Shown here piece after piece: positions 14,201 through 29,200 of a stretch of DNA of 64,000 bases. A program made the position numbers and the translations under genes. The stretch lies in assembly GCA_964017155.1 (NCBI GenBank), contig OZ024854.1:16540055-16604054 (forward strand), in the 5' to 3' direction. Positions within the stretch are counted from its first letter, which is position 1. Every line of letters begins with the position of its first letter. The stretch is from Oasisia sp. SBJ-2009. Lineage: Eukaryota > Annelida > Polychaeta > Sabellida > Siboglinidae. Under the pieces are notes generated by a model. That model was not told the DNA's origin and searched no databases. It saw only the letters and a list, made by a program, of their open reading frames with translations.

Positions 14201-17200
14201 CTTTTCACAACAAACAAAATACACAGGCACACATAATGAATGACGTGTCTCTCAAGTTTAGTCAACTGTATTTAAGTATAGCATAAAAATCATGCGTACC
14301 AATGAAGACCCTTACCATAGCTAAACATCTGTGCAAAAAATACAGCAGCATTCTCCGTGACTGTCAGCCCTGGGGGTGGAGGGGGTGGGGTGACTAGGTG
14401 TTGGGGGTGGAGGGGGTGGGGGTGGGGGTGACTGTAGGTGGAGAGGGTGGGGTGACTATAGGTGGAGGGGGTGGGGTGACTGTGGGTGGAGAGGGTGGGG
14501 TGACTGTAGGTGGAGGGGGTGGGGTGACTGTGGGTGGAGGGGGTGGGGTGACTGTGGGTGGAGAGGGTGGGGTGACTGTAGGTGGAGGGGGTGGGGTGAC
14601 TGTATGTGGAGGGGGTGGAGGGGGTGGGGTGACTGTAGGTGGAGGGGGTGGGGTGACTGTGGGTGGAGGGGGTGGGGTGACTGTAGGTGGAGGGGGTGGA
14701 GGAGGTGGAGTGACTGTGGGTGGAGTGGATGGGGTGACTGTAGGTGTTCTAGACAGGTGTCAGTTGATCGATTGTGCACAGATACTTTCACAAGTGTCCA
14801 GACTTCTCTTGTCCTTGCACTGCTGTTGACAGACCAACTAATTTCTGGAAGTGACGATCATGCTTTTGGGTCATTGTTCTTGTCTCCAAGTGATGTATGA
14901 GCATGCTCAAGGCTGGTAGCCAGGTGTCATGTCTTAATTACACTCTCTTTCTTTCTGTTGTCAGCATGTTCCATTTGAGTTTTTTGGGCCTCAGAGGCAC
15001 ACAATGATTGTGCTTTTTGTCCATGTGATGCTCTCATAGGCGAGAAAACGCCAGACGTGATGTGCTGTGGGAGAATAATGCTGATTGCACACTTCAGTGC
15101 AATTGCTTCTCACATTTTGTAATCGTGCAATGGCTATTTACACCTAATGTATTTGGTTTGGAGTTTTAAATGGTTCATTTTAGTCGAGTGCAAAGCCACC
15201 ACTGTGCAGATGTTGAATAATATGGTTAAGCAGGGGTAGAACTACCCACTAGTCCGCTAGTCCGTACACTAGTAAAGATAAGGGCGGATTAGTAAACCTG
15301 CCTAATAACTAGTCTGGTTGTCTTGTAAAGATCAGTGGGGTCATCCACCCCACCTTATAGTAGTCAATCAAGTGTTTGTAGTCACAGTGACCCTCACCCA
15401 CCCACAGGCTGGGGGATGTAACTGAATCCAGTGCCAGTGAGCAACTGGCTACAGCAGCTTCATTTACTGATAAATGACATTTTCTTAGGCATGGCCAGCT
15501 GGGAACTTGTCTGGGCATTATTTGTAATGTTTACAATTTTCTAGTGTGATATTTTTATTTCCATTAATACAGTCCAGTAGAGCAGTTTTCATACCACTGT
15601 AACGTGAGGTAAATTTCCAGAATGATTATGGAAAATTCATAATGGTAGGGTAGTACTATGCACTTGACGTTCTTTTTCAATCACATGTTTTTTTTAATAC
15701 AGATCATATCTTTCCCTATTCATTAACTACTTTTGATATTTCTGTATTATTTATTTGTTACCTTTATGAAAAGTGCATTGTTAGTTTACCGGGGTTGTAA
15801 CATATACTGTTTTTAGTCTTAAATCAAATTGTAACAACTTAAATTTGGGTTGTTTTTATATTTTGCCGGATCAGTAAACCTTTTGGCGGACTAGTATACT
15901 TTTGACTTTACTAGTCCCGCTGTCTAATAAAATAAATGCTGAAGTTCTACCCCTGTTAAGTAGCAGTGAGTTTAGATGAACATTTGTTTTCATTTAGTCC
16001 AGAATGAAGAATGTACACTAGAACTAGTTTTCTAAAGATTGCCAGTTGTGATGAAGTTATTAATTTTATGTTATCATCGTCATCAGTGTGCAGCCATAGT
16101 GTCCCATGGTTGGGCGAAGGCCTCAGCGTGCTGCTTCCATGTCTACCTATCTTGCACTATCCTCTGTCAGATGGTACCCTTCCAGTAGTCGCCTAGTTTC
16201 TGTCTCCACCATCTCGCCGGTCTTCCTCTAGGTATTTTCTTTTCGTAGATTTTCCAAGTGGCGATATGCAGTGTCCATTTGTTATCTCGTATCCTGCTGA
16301 CGTGCCCTGCCCAGGTCCACTTCTGTCTCCTAACTTGTTCAATCACGTGTGTGACCTTTGTCTTTTGTCTTACCCAGATGTTTGCTTTTCTGTACTGTTT
16401 CACATTAGATCCTGGGTCAGGCCCTGGTGTCGCCTCTTTCGTTTCTCAAATTGAGCCCAAATTTGCCCGTTGCCATTTCCATGGGGTTTGTTCTTTTCCC
16501 TAATTGTACATTGAAGTCTCCATCACTATCGTGTAGTGCTCTGGTTTCCCTAAAGTCTGACCAACGTCATTGTAGAAGCTACTTATGTCTTCTGAGTATG
16601 ATGTTGTTTGTGCATATACTTGCACTATCTTTAGTTTGTAGCACTTGGTTATGCACAGAATGAGTTCTGCTACTCTGGGGCTGATGCTGTCTACCTTCAC
16701 AATGTGGTCTTTCCATTTCCTGTTTATGGGAAAGCCTACGCCTGCTTGACCATAGTTTGCCTTAGAATGGTATAGTAGGTGGCCACTTTGTAAGGTAGTG
16801 AAACATTCCTCTCGTCTTCTCAATTCTCCGATCCCGATTACATCCCATACCAACCTGGTTTCCCTAAGTTTTTCGAGTTCTTGTATGAGTTCTGACATTG
16901 TAGGTAGCTATCGTTAGTCTACTTACCCTAATTCGGCGGCTCTTTTTGACCCAGAGATTCTTATGTTTTTTTGTGAATGACACCTCACTAAATATTTTAT
17001 TAATACTGATATCTTAAAAACTCTGTAAAATTGTAATTATTTAAAAATAAATGTTAAATAAAATAAACACATGAATTGCGATGGTCCTAAGGGTGACCAA
17101 AAGTGTGATGTAGCTGTATTACTAGAGTAACTATGAAGTGAGGTTAGACTGCACTGGTCAGATAATATAATCTCAGTCTACCCAGTAGTTGAAGTAAATA

Positions 17201-20200
17201 CAAACTAGCGACTGATTGATACTGTAGTAGGAATGGCAGGTAATAAAATGTTGGAAAGTTGCTCTAGTAGGAAATAAAAGTTGTGCAAATAGGAGTTATC
17301 CTGGTGGGAATTTCCCTAATGGTAATAAATATCACTGTCTACTTCCAAGTTGTCCAATAGATAGGTCTAATGTCAATTAACGCAGGAGGATTGGCTTAGC
17401 CCGCAAAGAATATAAATAACGCTGTCTGTCAAGTATACTGGCAGTGTTCCAGATTCATTGAAATATTTATTTACTTAATTCGGTCATCTTGTCTTAATTA
17501 CAGGTAGCACACCAGCAATCAAATGAAAAATAAATATTTTCGTAGATGAAAATATATGTGTGAGTATAAGCTATTTATAGAATATGCAGGTAAATGAAAA
17601 TAAATATATTATTTCTATAAATATGGTATTAACTATGTAGTGGGTGGGGGTAATTGTTTTGGCTCTCTTCCAAAGGTCCATAAGACATTTGTGGAGTGAT
17701 GTACAGGCATAGCATGACATGTTATCTATAAATAGTCTGGCATAGCTGTCAACAGGTATTAATACATGTAAATGACATGATATAGAACACACTTCGTCAG
17801 AAATAATACAATATTAATTTAGTGGGAAGGTTTAAATGATACTGGGCAGGCAAGATATTTGATGAAAAAACATGGCTCTTGACTTATGAGCAGTGTATCT
17901 TTCATGGCTTGGAGATCATGTTGTTGTTGGTCCCGTCTGTATCTGGGATGTAGGAGAACCACTGAAGATAACAAGTGCCCAAACAGTGGCCCCCTCAATG
18001 CCAGCGTAGAAAAGTTGGTCCAAACTGTGATAATGTTCTGAAAAAGACTGAATGAGATTTCATAAGACCATTATAACCATAACATGTCAGACTATATAAA
18101 GTATCACTAATCAGCTAATGGGATGTTACCAAGTGGTGGAAAGTGGAAACAACTGAAACAGTAGGTAATTGAAAAAGTTTGTCCCATTTTCAGGTCATTT
18201 AGTAAAGAGTTATTGAGATACAGATAATTACTGTTAATATCCCTTTTATAATAATTACTAAGTAATCAGTGTGCCAGCATTAACATTCATACTATGATTA
18301 ATAATATAAATTATAGTTAATACTTATGATAACAGTAATCATGGCAACACGATGTAACAACTGACCACATGTAACATGTCTCACATGCCATCTAGCAGTA
18401 TCAGTCCATATCAACATCCATAATAGATGAGAGGAACAAAAGGACCTAATAATGGCTGCCAGTGTCAATACCTTATAAACAGAATAGTATAACACATGGG
18501 TGGGTGAAGTAGATGATAAAACTGTTGTTTTTAAGCCGCATACTTCCTCGTTCACTGGCCAGAGCTCTGGAACTTGTTACTATGGACAATCATGTTCAGT
18601 CATTACTTTCAGTTCTTAATCAAAGCACAATCCATAAAATGATAGAATTGAGATAGCGGGATCCATATGATTCGAGTGTTGTTAAAACTTGATTTGTTGG
18701 GGTTGTCCAATGCATATTCCACAAGGGATTTATATTGGACATATGCTAGTTGGTCTTAAAGGCCATAGACGTAAGTTAAATGTATAAGAACAAAACTAGA
18801 AACAACAAGGGGCCTGGGTAGCAGTGCCCTGTGTCGTTTTGTAAAGTTGTTAACATAGGGGACGTGGTCCACGATGATGTGTATTAGGATAAGACTTATA
18901 TGATTTCCAAACAACCTCATGCACAAAGTACAAACCATAGTATAGATTGAGGTGTTATTTTGTTAATGACTCATCCGGTGAAGCAGATTATTTTGAGGAA
19001 CAAGGTCAGAGCATCATGGCACCCACTGTCAGCTGACTGCTTGCTAGTACATGGTGGGCTGGGATCACTGAGCTGCCTGTTTCCCAGACCGTACTAGGTA
19101 TATCCCTATCCCCGCTTGGTTGGTCAAGGACATCATTACTGCAGTTCTATGTTGGAGAACGCAAACGATTTCCAGGGTTCAGCAATTGTCTGATTTAACA
19201 TGTGGTGGGTTGGGTACTTGCCAGCATCAGCATGCCACTCTCATATACACCCCAGGAGTAGACTAACTAATTACATGTACCGTATTTGTTCGGTTAATCA
19301 CACATGCCCTAATTAACATGTACCCAAAATATTTGTACATACACAGATATTTGATCAAAATTAAATATCAAGCTTGGAATATGCTAGCAACAACAATGGA
19401 CATAACATTGTATCGTCACGCCACATATAATTATGGTGAATGAAAACTAAAGTAACACCATGTATCATGAGAAGATGACATCGATTTGGGAATCAATGGA
19501 TATGGATGTATGCTTATTAAACAGCAACATTTGACATATTTTGGATATGAAATATTGTTATGCCCACTGTACACTTAATGGAATGAGTATGGTAGGTAGA
19601 GAGGTGTTGTTGCCACCGGTTCTACACATTCTTGGTGTTTGTGCTATGTCTAGAAACTGCTCCACCAATCTACATGTATATGGCCTGTGTAAACAAGGCC
19701 TCCCCCACTTTAAGTGAAGGCCAGTGCCAGAGTTATTGGCTATGGTTAGCAGTTGATTAGTTTGGTCCAGCACAAATACGCATATACTAAACTAGCGCAG
19801 GCACACGTCCAAGACAACTGACCTTTCCCACCAGACAGGAACATTTCTAATGCACTAGACATTTACGCAGCGTTGTATCTATAACAATGAAATGATATGT
19901 ATGAAATTTAATTTATTGGAGGGATTTAGGGTCTTAGGAAACATGCAGTAAAAATACTTGTCCTAGTGTTAGTCGTTGTAACATAGTCTAGTTTGATCTG
20001 TGAGCATAGATTCATACACGTTTTTGTGGATAAAAAGCTTTTACCATAAAAGTGAGCTCCAAATTAGTTGATCATATTGATTACATTTTTAAATGCTAAA
20101 TTATATATACTTTTAAAATATTGTAATAAAAAAAATCTTTATTAGAATACAATATTTTAAATTAAAATTATGGGAAAATCTATGAATGATTTAAGAATAA

Positions 20201-23200
20201 TATAATCAACTTATACATTATCCTATATGGGACAGTACTTTACTGATGAAACTAGTCAGGAAACACGTTTGTTATTTCACTTAGCTGTCCACACAGGCTA
20301 ACTGCTTATATTATTAAATGCATGTACACCTTTGCACTTTGCTACACATGGAATGTTTTCTGGGGGGACATAAAACACATAAAATAATAATACTTTATAA
20401 ATGTTAATGGCTTATTGAGGACGAGATCACATTGACCTGTACTCAGACATTCCATCCACTCCTAGGACAGTGGTCGTAAAAGCAGGTTCCACCAGCTATC
20501 AGGCTAATAATCCAGGCTTGACGTAGAATGAATCCGGGAGCTTCTACTAGTTCTAGTTGTTCGTGTTCAGCAGTCAGGCTAAATCTGTTAAATTGCACGC
20601 GCCTGATAACAAGCGTAATGCATGACGTAGTGGTGTGACGTGCTTGCATGAAGTCACAGAGGCTTGGAGCAGAATTTGGACATGGTACTAACGTTTAATG
20701 TCGTGGCTATGTGCTTCACATGTGCAAGTACATCTGGTCATGTTCTTTGTAATTACGTGGCCATGGTGATGTTTTACTGAAAGTTCTACAGTTCTCCAGT
20801 TACTGATAGGAATATTAGTAAACAGTAGCTTGTACATATAACACAGTCATACTGTTTAGATGTACCTATAATGAGGGAAAATTGCCTGTAATTACACATA
20901 TTAATGAATTTGATAAAACATCAACATTGGTGTATTCAAAATAAAATGCTTAGGTATTTTAAGGTCTTTATTTAAAAAAAGATAGTTTAATAAATAAAAC
21001 TGGTCTTATTAGAAAATCTGTGTCTTTGCAGCTGTGCAATATAGCGTTGTTCGTATATCATGATATTTAAAAATTAATTGACTTATTCAAATTACTTGAT
21101 TTTGTTAATGATTTGTTGGGTTGTACTTATGATTAAGAACTAAGTCGTAATCTTGTGAATTATCTGTTCAAGATAAGTCATAAATATGACAGGGAAAAAA
21201 CAATTTATACTAGACAATTTCTCTTAGTTACTTGCCAATGAAACTTTTATATCTGAGTCATTTACTCAATAGTGAGGTAACTCGGATGATGATAATGACA
21301 TTAATCAATGAGTTTTTTGATTCCCGATGATGGTTCATAAGGTGGTTGAGACCAAACTATATGATGAAAGGATTTGATGTCACTCTCTGCCAGTTGCCTC
21401 CTGTGGTTGCCCACTGACCAAGTGTACCAAGCATGTTTAATATTGCCTACACACATCCCATAATATGATTATATAATTATATATAATTAAATCACAAATA
21501 ATTGTTACCGAAATTCAAATACAGTTATACGTTGATTAGGTACCATCTTTGATTGGTCATTTTAAAAAACAATAATCAATCAGAACTATTATTACATTCT
21601 CCAGCAGTATTAATTTCTAAACTCTGTTCGTAATGGTAAAGAAAACGCATTCTGGTGGTCATTCATGTTAGTACTTATGTTTTTAATATGTGTTTGCTCG
21701 TGTGATGTGTACCTCCAAAATGATGAACAAATAAGTCATTTATTGGAGAACTCTTGATAATTGTTTGGCAGTATCATTTTGAGATGACCCCCCCCCCCCT
21801 TAATCTACTGTGTAATTTGTCCAATAGTAAAAAATCACACTGTGACAACACTAGAAATGAACAATATGGCAATCACTAATTTTTTGCTTGATGATGGTTA
21901 CATAACATTTGTATTTCCCTCTTGTGGTGATAATACCTGAATCAACCAATCCCTTTTGTGGCCAGAACACCTGAATACGCCCGAGTACAGAGGCACATTT
22001 AAACTGTAATAAACAAATATTAATGCATGGCGCAATGATGCAGATGGCGTTTTTTTAGCTTTGTTGTAATTATTGACGTTTTCGTTGTCTAACTTCAGTA
22101 ATTCAGACTTTGATCGAATTTTTTGATCGAATTTTTAACGAATGCTGTCATTGAAGGGGAATGTTTGGCAGTATGATTATGCATTTAAAATATAACATTG
22201 ACTTAATTATTTTGCTGGGATGACAGTTATGATCATGAAGAATGCCCTTTTGTATAAAATATGGAAAATACATGCACTCACAAAATTATGTCAGTTTTGT
22301 TTACCATAGACATGTAATTAGTTGTACATTTTATGGTATAGTAATTTATTAATATTTCATACTCAGCAAAAGTATTAATAACAATTTTTTTATTAAAAAA
22401 AGTTGTTGAAAAATGTTTCAATATTTAAAAATGTTCAAACATTGATAATTCATTGTTGGTAATACATTTACATATCTGGCAAAAACTTGGCTATTTACAC
22501 AAGGAATTAGTACTACAGATGTAGTGAAAAGTTTACCAGAATTATTTATTTATTTGCATTTATGGAACTCAAGTATAGCACATGATTCGGTCACAACACA
22601 ATCTCCCAATGTAATAGAATTCAATAGCAGGTATATATTTCCATTTCCAGGCCTTGAGAGAGTTAAATTAAGGTGACATTCAAGAGATGACAAGCTATTG
22701 CCAGGTGTGATTATCTGACTTGGCAATCTTACATTATCCAAACAAAACTTCAAGAGGGCATTTGTAAGAAGAATGACGCAGCCCCCAAAAATAGTTGAGC
22801 AAAAATTTGTAGATGCATTATCCTATTGCTATTGAGAGTAGATGGATTTCCATTTTTTTGGGTACAATGTGTTAGTCAGAAAGGTGATATTACCCCATAG
22901 AAGTGACGTCTGATTTGAAGTCTGCCTCTGCAACTTTAAAAAAGAATCAGTGTGTCTGCCAATATGGAATGTGTCTGGAAGGAGGGGAACTGGGTGAAGT
23001 TATTGAAATTGTCTGATCAGTCTAATCAGAATCTCACTGGCTGCTAACTGTGCTTTGATATGGCAAGTGCAACAAGTGTTTCGCATACAAGTCTTCTAGG
23101 AATTGTCATGATCTCTCACTAATAATAAAAACAGAAGTGCTTTGACGTAACAAGTGGCCACAATTATTCCCTGTTCTAGGAGCCGATCGCCACAGCTGTA

Positions 23201-26200
23201 ATTGTAACAGCACTTCAGTAACCTTGGCAAATTTTAACAAGCCAATCAGGCCCCTAGATCTGATTCTATTAGGGCAAACAGTAAATCTAGGGGCCAGTAG
23301 ACTCCCAGGCCTCTGATAAATTTGAACCCTGTATGAACAAATATATATTTAACCTTCTGTAGCGATTTGTGGATGCGCAAACTCAGTGCTGTACTTTTGT
23401 CTTTCCAGATCGAAACTTCATCATCGCAAATGCACAGGTTGAAAATAAGCCAATCATCTTCTGCAATGATGGATACTGCGAGCTGTGTGGCTACTCTCGG
23501 GCGGAAGTCATGCAGAAGCCCTGCTCATGTGACTTCCTTCACGGTCCACTAACTACAGCGTTTGCCATTCGCCTCCTCAAGGATGCATTGAATGGCTCGG
23601 TTGAGAAACAGGTGGAGATGCTATACTACAAGAAAGATGGTGAGTAATTGCAAACATTGGGGTAGCCAGTTTGGAATAATGATCCATGTTCGAGAAGATC
23701 AAGGTATTTAAAATATATAAGAATTAAAATGTATAGAAGTCACTGATTAGCAGCTGTTTGGAATGGAATGATGTTATTCATGAAGGTATTTAAAATAAAA
23801 AAATCATAAAAGTAATTGGTTACCAACTTTTTTGTAAAGGTTTTTGAATAAATAAAATAGTAAACTCAAATAATTAATTAATCATTGCTAAGCAAATGTA
23901 TGAAACTGTCTGATCATGCCATTGTTAGAAAAGAAAGAATTTTCCTTTATTTTAAACCTTTTGGTAGTCCATTATTCTTCTTTTTTGTTTATATTTATTA
24001 ATATAAAAAATAACAACTGATTTTCACTAGGGAAGGACATTTTTTGGCATGTCTTTTGAATATAATCAAGTTAAGTTAAGATGCATATTGTGTTCATACA
24101 TCTCGCGTCATTTGCTTCTTTAACTTGCACACATTTCAGCATCTTCATGTGAACTTCTACGTTGTTTGTAAGGCAGCAGATGCTGAATGGCACTGCCAAG
24201 AACTGAGCAACCTCATGGGGGCTGAGGAAATTAAATTCATGTCGAAGTGAGTCGAACAAGGAAATTAATGGGACTGGCCACGGCGTCTAGTCTGATTTGT
24301 CACATAATATCATGATGAGATCATTGTGGCTGTGCTTCCATTATCTAATTATTGGCTGTAATGGTTGTTGTCATTCTTAAATCTGTGTTCTTGGAATCTG
24401 AGTCTTTCTGTCTGCTTACTAAGGTATACTATTTTATGTTTTCAGTTTTCTCTTTCATGTTTTGTGTTGAATAGATCTATTAATTACCAAGAAGTTGCAG
24501 GTATGGCTGGCTGGTGGCTACAGCAGAGAACATTTCAACTTGAATTTCTCATATGAGATACCTTACACATTGCTCTCAAATTGGAATGCATATCTTGGTT
24601 ATGCTGAATTAATAGTGAATTTACAGTATCTGTTTGCAAATAGTTTGGCTTGGTTTTCCAGTAAATGCCCATGATCATCATGTTGATTATTCTGGCTCTG
24701 GGAATTTGGAGAGTGAGATCCCAGCTGAATGAAGCTTTTTCCATTTCCCCGCGTGGGATCGTTTACTTCCCCTGACACCAACACCAGCTAGTCTGACAAG
24801 GTCACTCCCTAGACTGTGTGTGTTGTAGACATCCCAGTGTTGTAATTTTTGAAACAGCATATCGCAAGATTCATCACATTCTAGTGTGATGTGATGTTAA
24901 TTGTAATGCAAATCTAATCACATACATTTGGAAGTGATTGTCGACAGCGAACTCCATTGAAGTCCATATTGAAATATATGCCAGGTTTCCACCGGGGCAT
25001 TTTTTTTATTGTGAACACATAAATAGATGGTCAGCCAAGGTCAACATGGCACACAAAGGGTCTGACCGTTCAGCAGAATGCACCCAGAAGGCCAGTTCAC
25101 TTGAAACGCCCTCGGGAAATCTAGTTGTCTGGCCAATAGCCATGTCCCTACTGATATCTGCAGGTGGGTTCAGACCCATGTTACACATCGGTGGCTTCGG
25201 TGCATTATTTGTTGGATCCCCATCTCCTGGGTGCTATGATACAACTATGCCATGGTGCAGTGTTACAGAATATTGATGAAGTTGTGTACTTAGCTAGACG
25301 TTATGCGTGGTTGTGACATTTAACATGACACTGTGGGTGCACCATTGGTGTTACACTTGTGGTCTTGTGCGGTTAGTGTGTGGTGATTGAGGACGGTGGT
25401 GCATGACTGTGACACGATCTGTTGTCATTAGCCCGCCCCGCCGCCTGTCACCAACACCTTGATGGCTTTCTTCTTGCAAAATCACAGGTGCGTGCAGTAA
25501 TCTACTCCACTATGAAATTGCTCAGCTGAGAAATGCATTTGGCAAAGTAAGGTGACACAAATGTCCAGATGTTTTTCTTGTGTAGATGAATGTGAGAGTC
25601 ATCTTCAAGTCACACACATGCGTACATGTGTGTGCGTACATGCACATGTATGCACGTGCACGCACGCGTAAACACTCCAGGAACATGTGAGACTCACTGA
25701 GCTAGAGACAGGTGATTGTATGCAATTTCACACTTGTAAATAAAGACCTGAAATACATTTTCCTTTGTAAGTGAGCTGCCAAACTTGTGTACACATAACT
25801 GCCATTCACTGGTAACATTAACTTATTGTACACATTTAGCATAGTGCCGCTCATACATTTTCTGCCACTCGGAGTGTTACTGCCAGTTTGCTAAATGCTT
25901 GATTGATTTTGCCAGCCACAGATGCTGTATACAGAACACATGCACATAAATCACTCTCAGCCATTCTGACACATGGTATTAGAGTAACGTACATTATGAT
26001 ACCCTCAAGTGGCCAGCCGACTGTTTATCAGTGTTGGTGGCTTTGCTTTGAAGTGATGCTCTATAAGTCAACAGTCATCTTGCATTGAATACGCCAAGTT
26101 CCGTTTTCTTGGTTGCGCTTACATTTGTGCTCTGGTGCTTTTTATGTAGGTACTTTAATAAATAATTTCTTGTAGGGCACAGCTGTTTATAAATGCAGTT

Positions 26201-29200
26201 TCAGCTGTGACATAAATAATCGTGTTATCTTCTATTTTAGATACACGGAAATAGTTTTCATGTAATGGGGCATTTGTAACCAAATTAGTGGCATAAAGGG
26301 CACATTTGAATATCAGAAGCAATATGGACTGTGTTATAACTTCCCACATTTTTATTATCATAAGATAAGAAATATGGAGTATATTTTATTTTTAATTATA
26401 AAACCCACAACCATAGGACCAGTTGTGCATCATGGGTCTCCTTGGTGTTATGATAAATCATTGAAACATGCCATGTTTATTGAAAATGAATATCTAACCT
26501 CTAACAAGGCATTGCATGTTGACGGTGAGCTTTCTGAATACATGGATACATGCATGCACATATACGTACCCATATATGCACTATGGTGAGCACCATGGTG
26601 CCCCACTAGTCCCTAGTTCTTCCAGGCCTCTAGGTAACTGAGACCCACCAGGTCATGTAATGTTGGAGATCATTGCATGCTAGCCCAGCCTTCATCATGG
26701 GTAGGTCTCTGAGTCTCCCTGAGGTCCTGCGGCGTCACGGTTACGCCATTCGCTGCATGCTTGGATTGCTATGAGACTTAAGGATGATGGTAGTCAACAT
26801 AAACTGGGGCCAGTGACGTTAGGAACTTAGAAGTCCAAGGTCAGTTGGTTGTTGTTGCAGAGACGTCCACTGAGGCCACATGTGTGTTCCCATTGATGGA
26901 ACTGTGTCAGAAGTTTAAACTGTGGGAAGGTGGATTGGTAAATGAAGACACTAATATACTTCTCATCACCTTGTTACACAATATTGTCTTTATCCAGTAA
27001 ATGCAATTTTTTTCTGCAGTTTTGGGTTTTTTGAGAGTTGTGCATAGTGGTAACTTCTGGTGTGAGCTCAGTGCTTTCACTGAGTAGGGCAGCGTCTTTG
27101 TCATATCGTACTCTTAGGTGCCATTTATTTATAGCTGGTTGATACTCGAGACAAATGCTGTAGACAGTTCTTGTTTCTCATTATTCTTGACTTCACAGTC
27201 TTCTGATGCCTCGATCTGCTTTCATCCTTCGTTCCTTGTGATATCAATATATATCTAAGCTGTATATTTACTGGTTACATGTCCTGTTATAACCTCTGCC
27301 TTACTAGCTTCCCTTCCAGTCTAAGCCGTACCCAGCCTGCACATCCAAACCTGAGATGATCCTGTATTCTGTATTAATCTGCAAATCCCAATCCTACATC
27401 ATGTGTGAGGCTGCAGCATAATGTTTATGTTTACCACTTGTTGTTAGTGCGGGTGGCATTGCAGGTGTGCTGATCAGGTTCATGCTTAGCTAGACATGGT
27501 TCAGAGTAGAACTGAGACAGGACATAATGTAGGGAAAATGTACTTCACACAGGCCAAGCAAAGCCCTATATCGCAGACTTGGATGTAGGCAGGACCAACT
27601 CTCTGCATGGAAATGCAATGAAGGAGTTCAACAGTATAGAGATTGCAGAAATGCGTTACTTTGCAGAGCTACTGGTCATGGTTGTGGACTTGTAATTGTA
27701 GTACAACTGAAGAGCAGAGTGATCAAGTATTCTGCACCAGAGTTTTTTGGCATACACGTGGGCGCACGTGTGTTTTGGTGTACGGATTCCTGACCACGAC
27801 TGACAAGTCTGTGAATAATTTATTGGCCAGCAAACAGTTGCCCAGTCATATACAAACCCAACACTTATGGAGTAACATTAGTTTGCCCACTGCACCATAG
27901 CTGTTCATGTGTGTGTATGGTTGTGCAAATGAATTCAGTATGTTGTCTCTCAGGGAGTTTCTGGAAATGTACTGAGAGTATGCGTTGGCAAATATGTTGA
28001 GCTAGCTCACGTGTCTGTCAGAAGGACACTTGTCATCAACATCCTCTGATGCTGTCCCACTAAATGTGATTCCGAGCAAACATTGGTCTCCTGGAAAAGA
28101 TACTTTCTGGCACCAGGGCTCGGCGGTTTGGACTAAGAGAACTTGGGTTCAAATGCTGTGTTGCCATGTTGAATATTGGGCAAGAGCATTCACTCTACAT
28201 TCCTCCAGTTCAGTCAGCTGTATGAACGAGTACCTGGCTGTAGGCAGTTGTGGATATGTCGGTATGAATATTCTTCATGTATTAATTGCAGCATAGCTGG
28301 ATGGTTCCCAGAGAAGTAGAGATGGTGTTTGATTTAAGCTGAAGACTGGATTCTGCACTATATAAAAACTTACCTGTACCTTTTTGAATCAACGCATGAC
28401 ATCATACCTGGCCACTAAAAAACAGCAGGGTAAGTTCCACAGGACTGATCAAAGCGTTTTACACTTTACTACCTGGCAAACCTGTTGAAACAGCATCTTG
28501 GCTTCTCTGGTAAGCACCCAACCAAGCTGCAATTAATGCATGAAAGCTATTCATACCCTGTCTATAGCCAGGTACTCATTTATATAAACTGAACTGGAGC
28601 AATGTAGAGTGAAAACAACTTACTCTGGTTTTGACACGGCAGCACAGGATTCGGACCCGGGTTCCCTTTCACAGCAGCCATACTTGAATACAATGCACTG
28701 CTTGCTTGCTATGACGCTAACTGTAAACTCCCTGCCACCACCATGTATATCAACAGGCTCCACAGGGAATGTGAGATTTGTATCAAGTTGACAGTCCTGA
28801 ATATTAGGAAGTCATAACTCTTCAGTGTAATCTTGCAAACATTTGTGATAAGCCACAACCAACACATCACCCATGTTAGAATGTCCAATAATTATCTGGT
28901 TATCATTGAGCAATGTAATTATTATTTGATATCAGATCTTGTGTTCATACACATTTAATACATTGCAAATTCTGTTAAGACAGGACAAGTAGATTTTAAG
29001 GTATGACTGTTAATTAAAATGTTACATTTCGTGAAGATTGTATCCTTATCCATCACTGACTCAACTGTTCACAGTATTCAATGTCATTTTTTGCACCTGG
29101 CAATTGTAAGTTCACATGGCTCTCAATCTTCTACATTTCTTTTGCAATAACAAATCCTTCTAGAAGTTCTAAGGTTTATTTATTTCAACTGTAATTGCTC

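Larger units (their letters stand above)
3194..23408 (+). other. Intron 1 of the ERG gene (about 20.2 kb)
   Basis: Separates the N-cap exon from the PAS exon. Apart from the mobile elements and repeats listed separately I find no exon, no RNA gene and no nested gene. Long stretches such as 6210-10280 (with a small tandem repeat at 7207-7312), 11160-14370 and 16970-23400 are AT-rich sequence without recognisable features. Confidence 0.8.

Noticed and set aside
14398..14829. 143-codon Gly/Val-repeat frame and its His/Pro-rich antisense
   Set aside because: Both follow from a 24-bp repeat whose period is divisible by three; no splice or start context.
23369..23408. In-frame ATG just upstream of the PAS exon as an alternative start
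   Set aside because: The interval contains the pyrimidine tract and acceptor of exon 2, and exon 1 with the canonical N-cap exists at 3118.
24938..25276. 112-codon frame in intron 2
   Set aside because: No domain, no splice support, antisense frame equally open in part.
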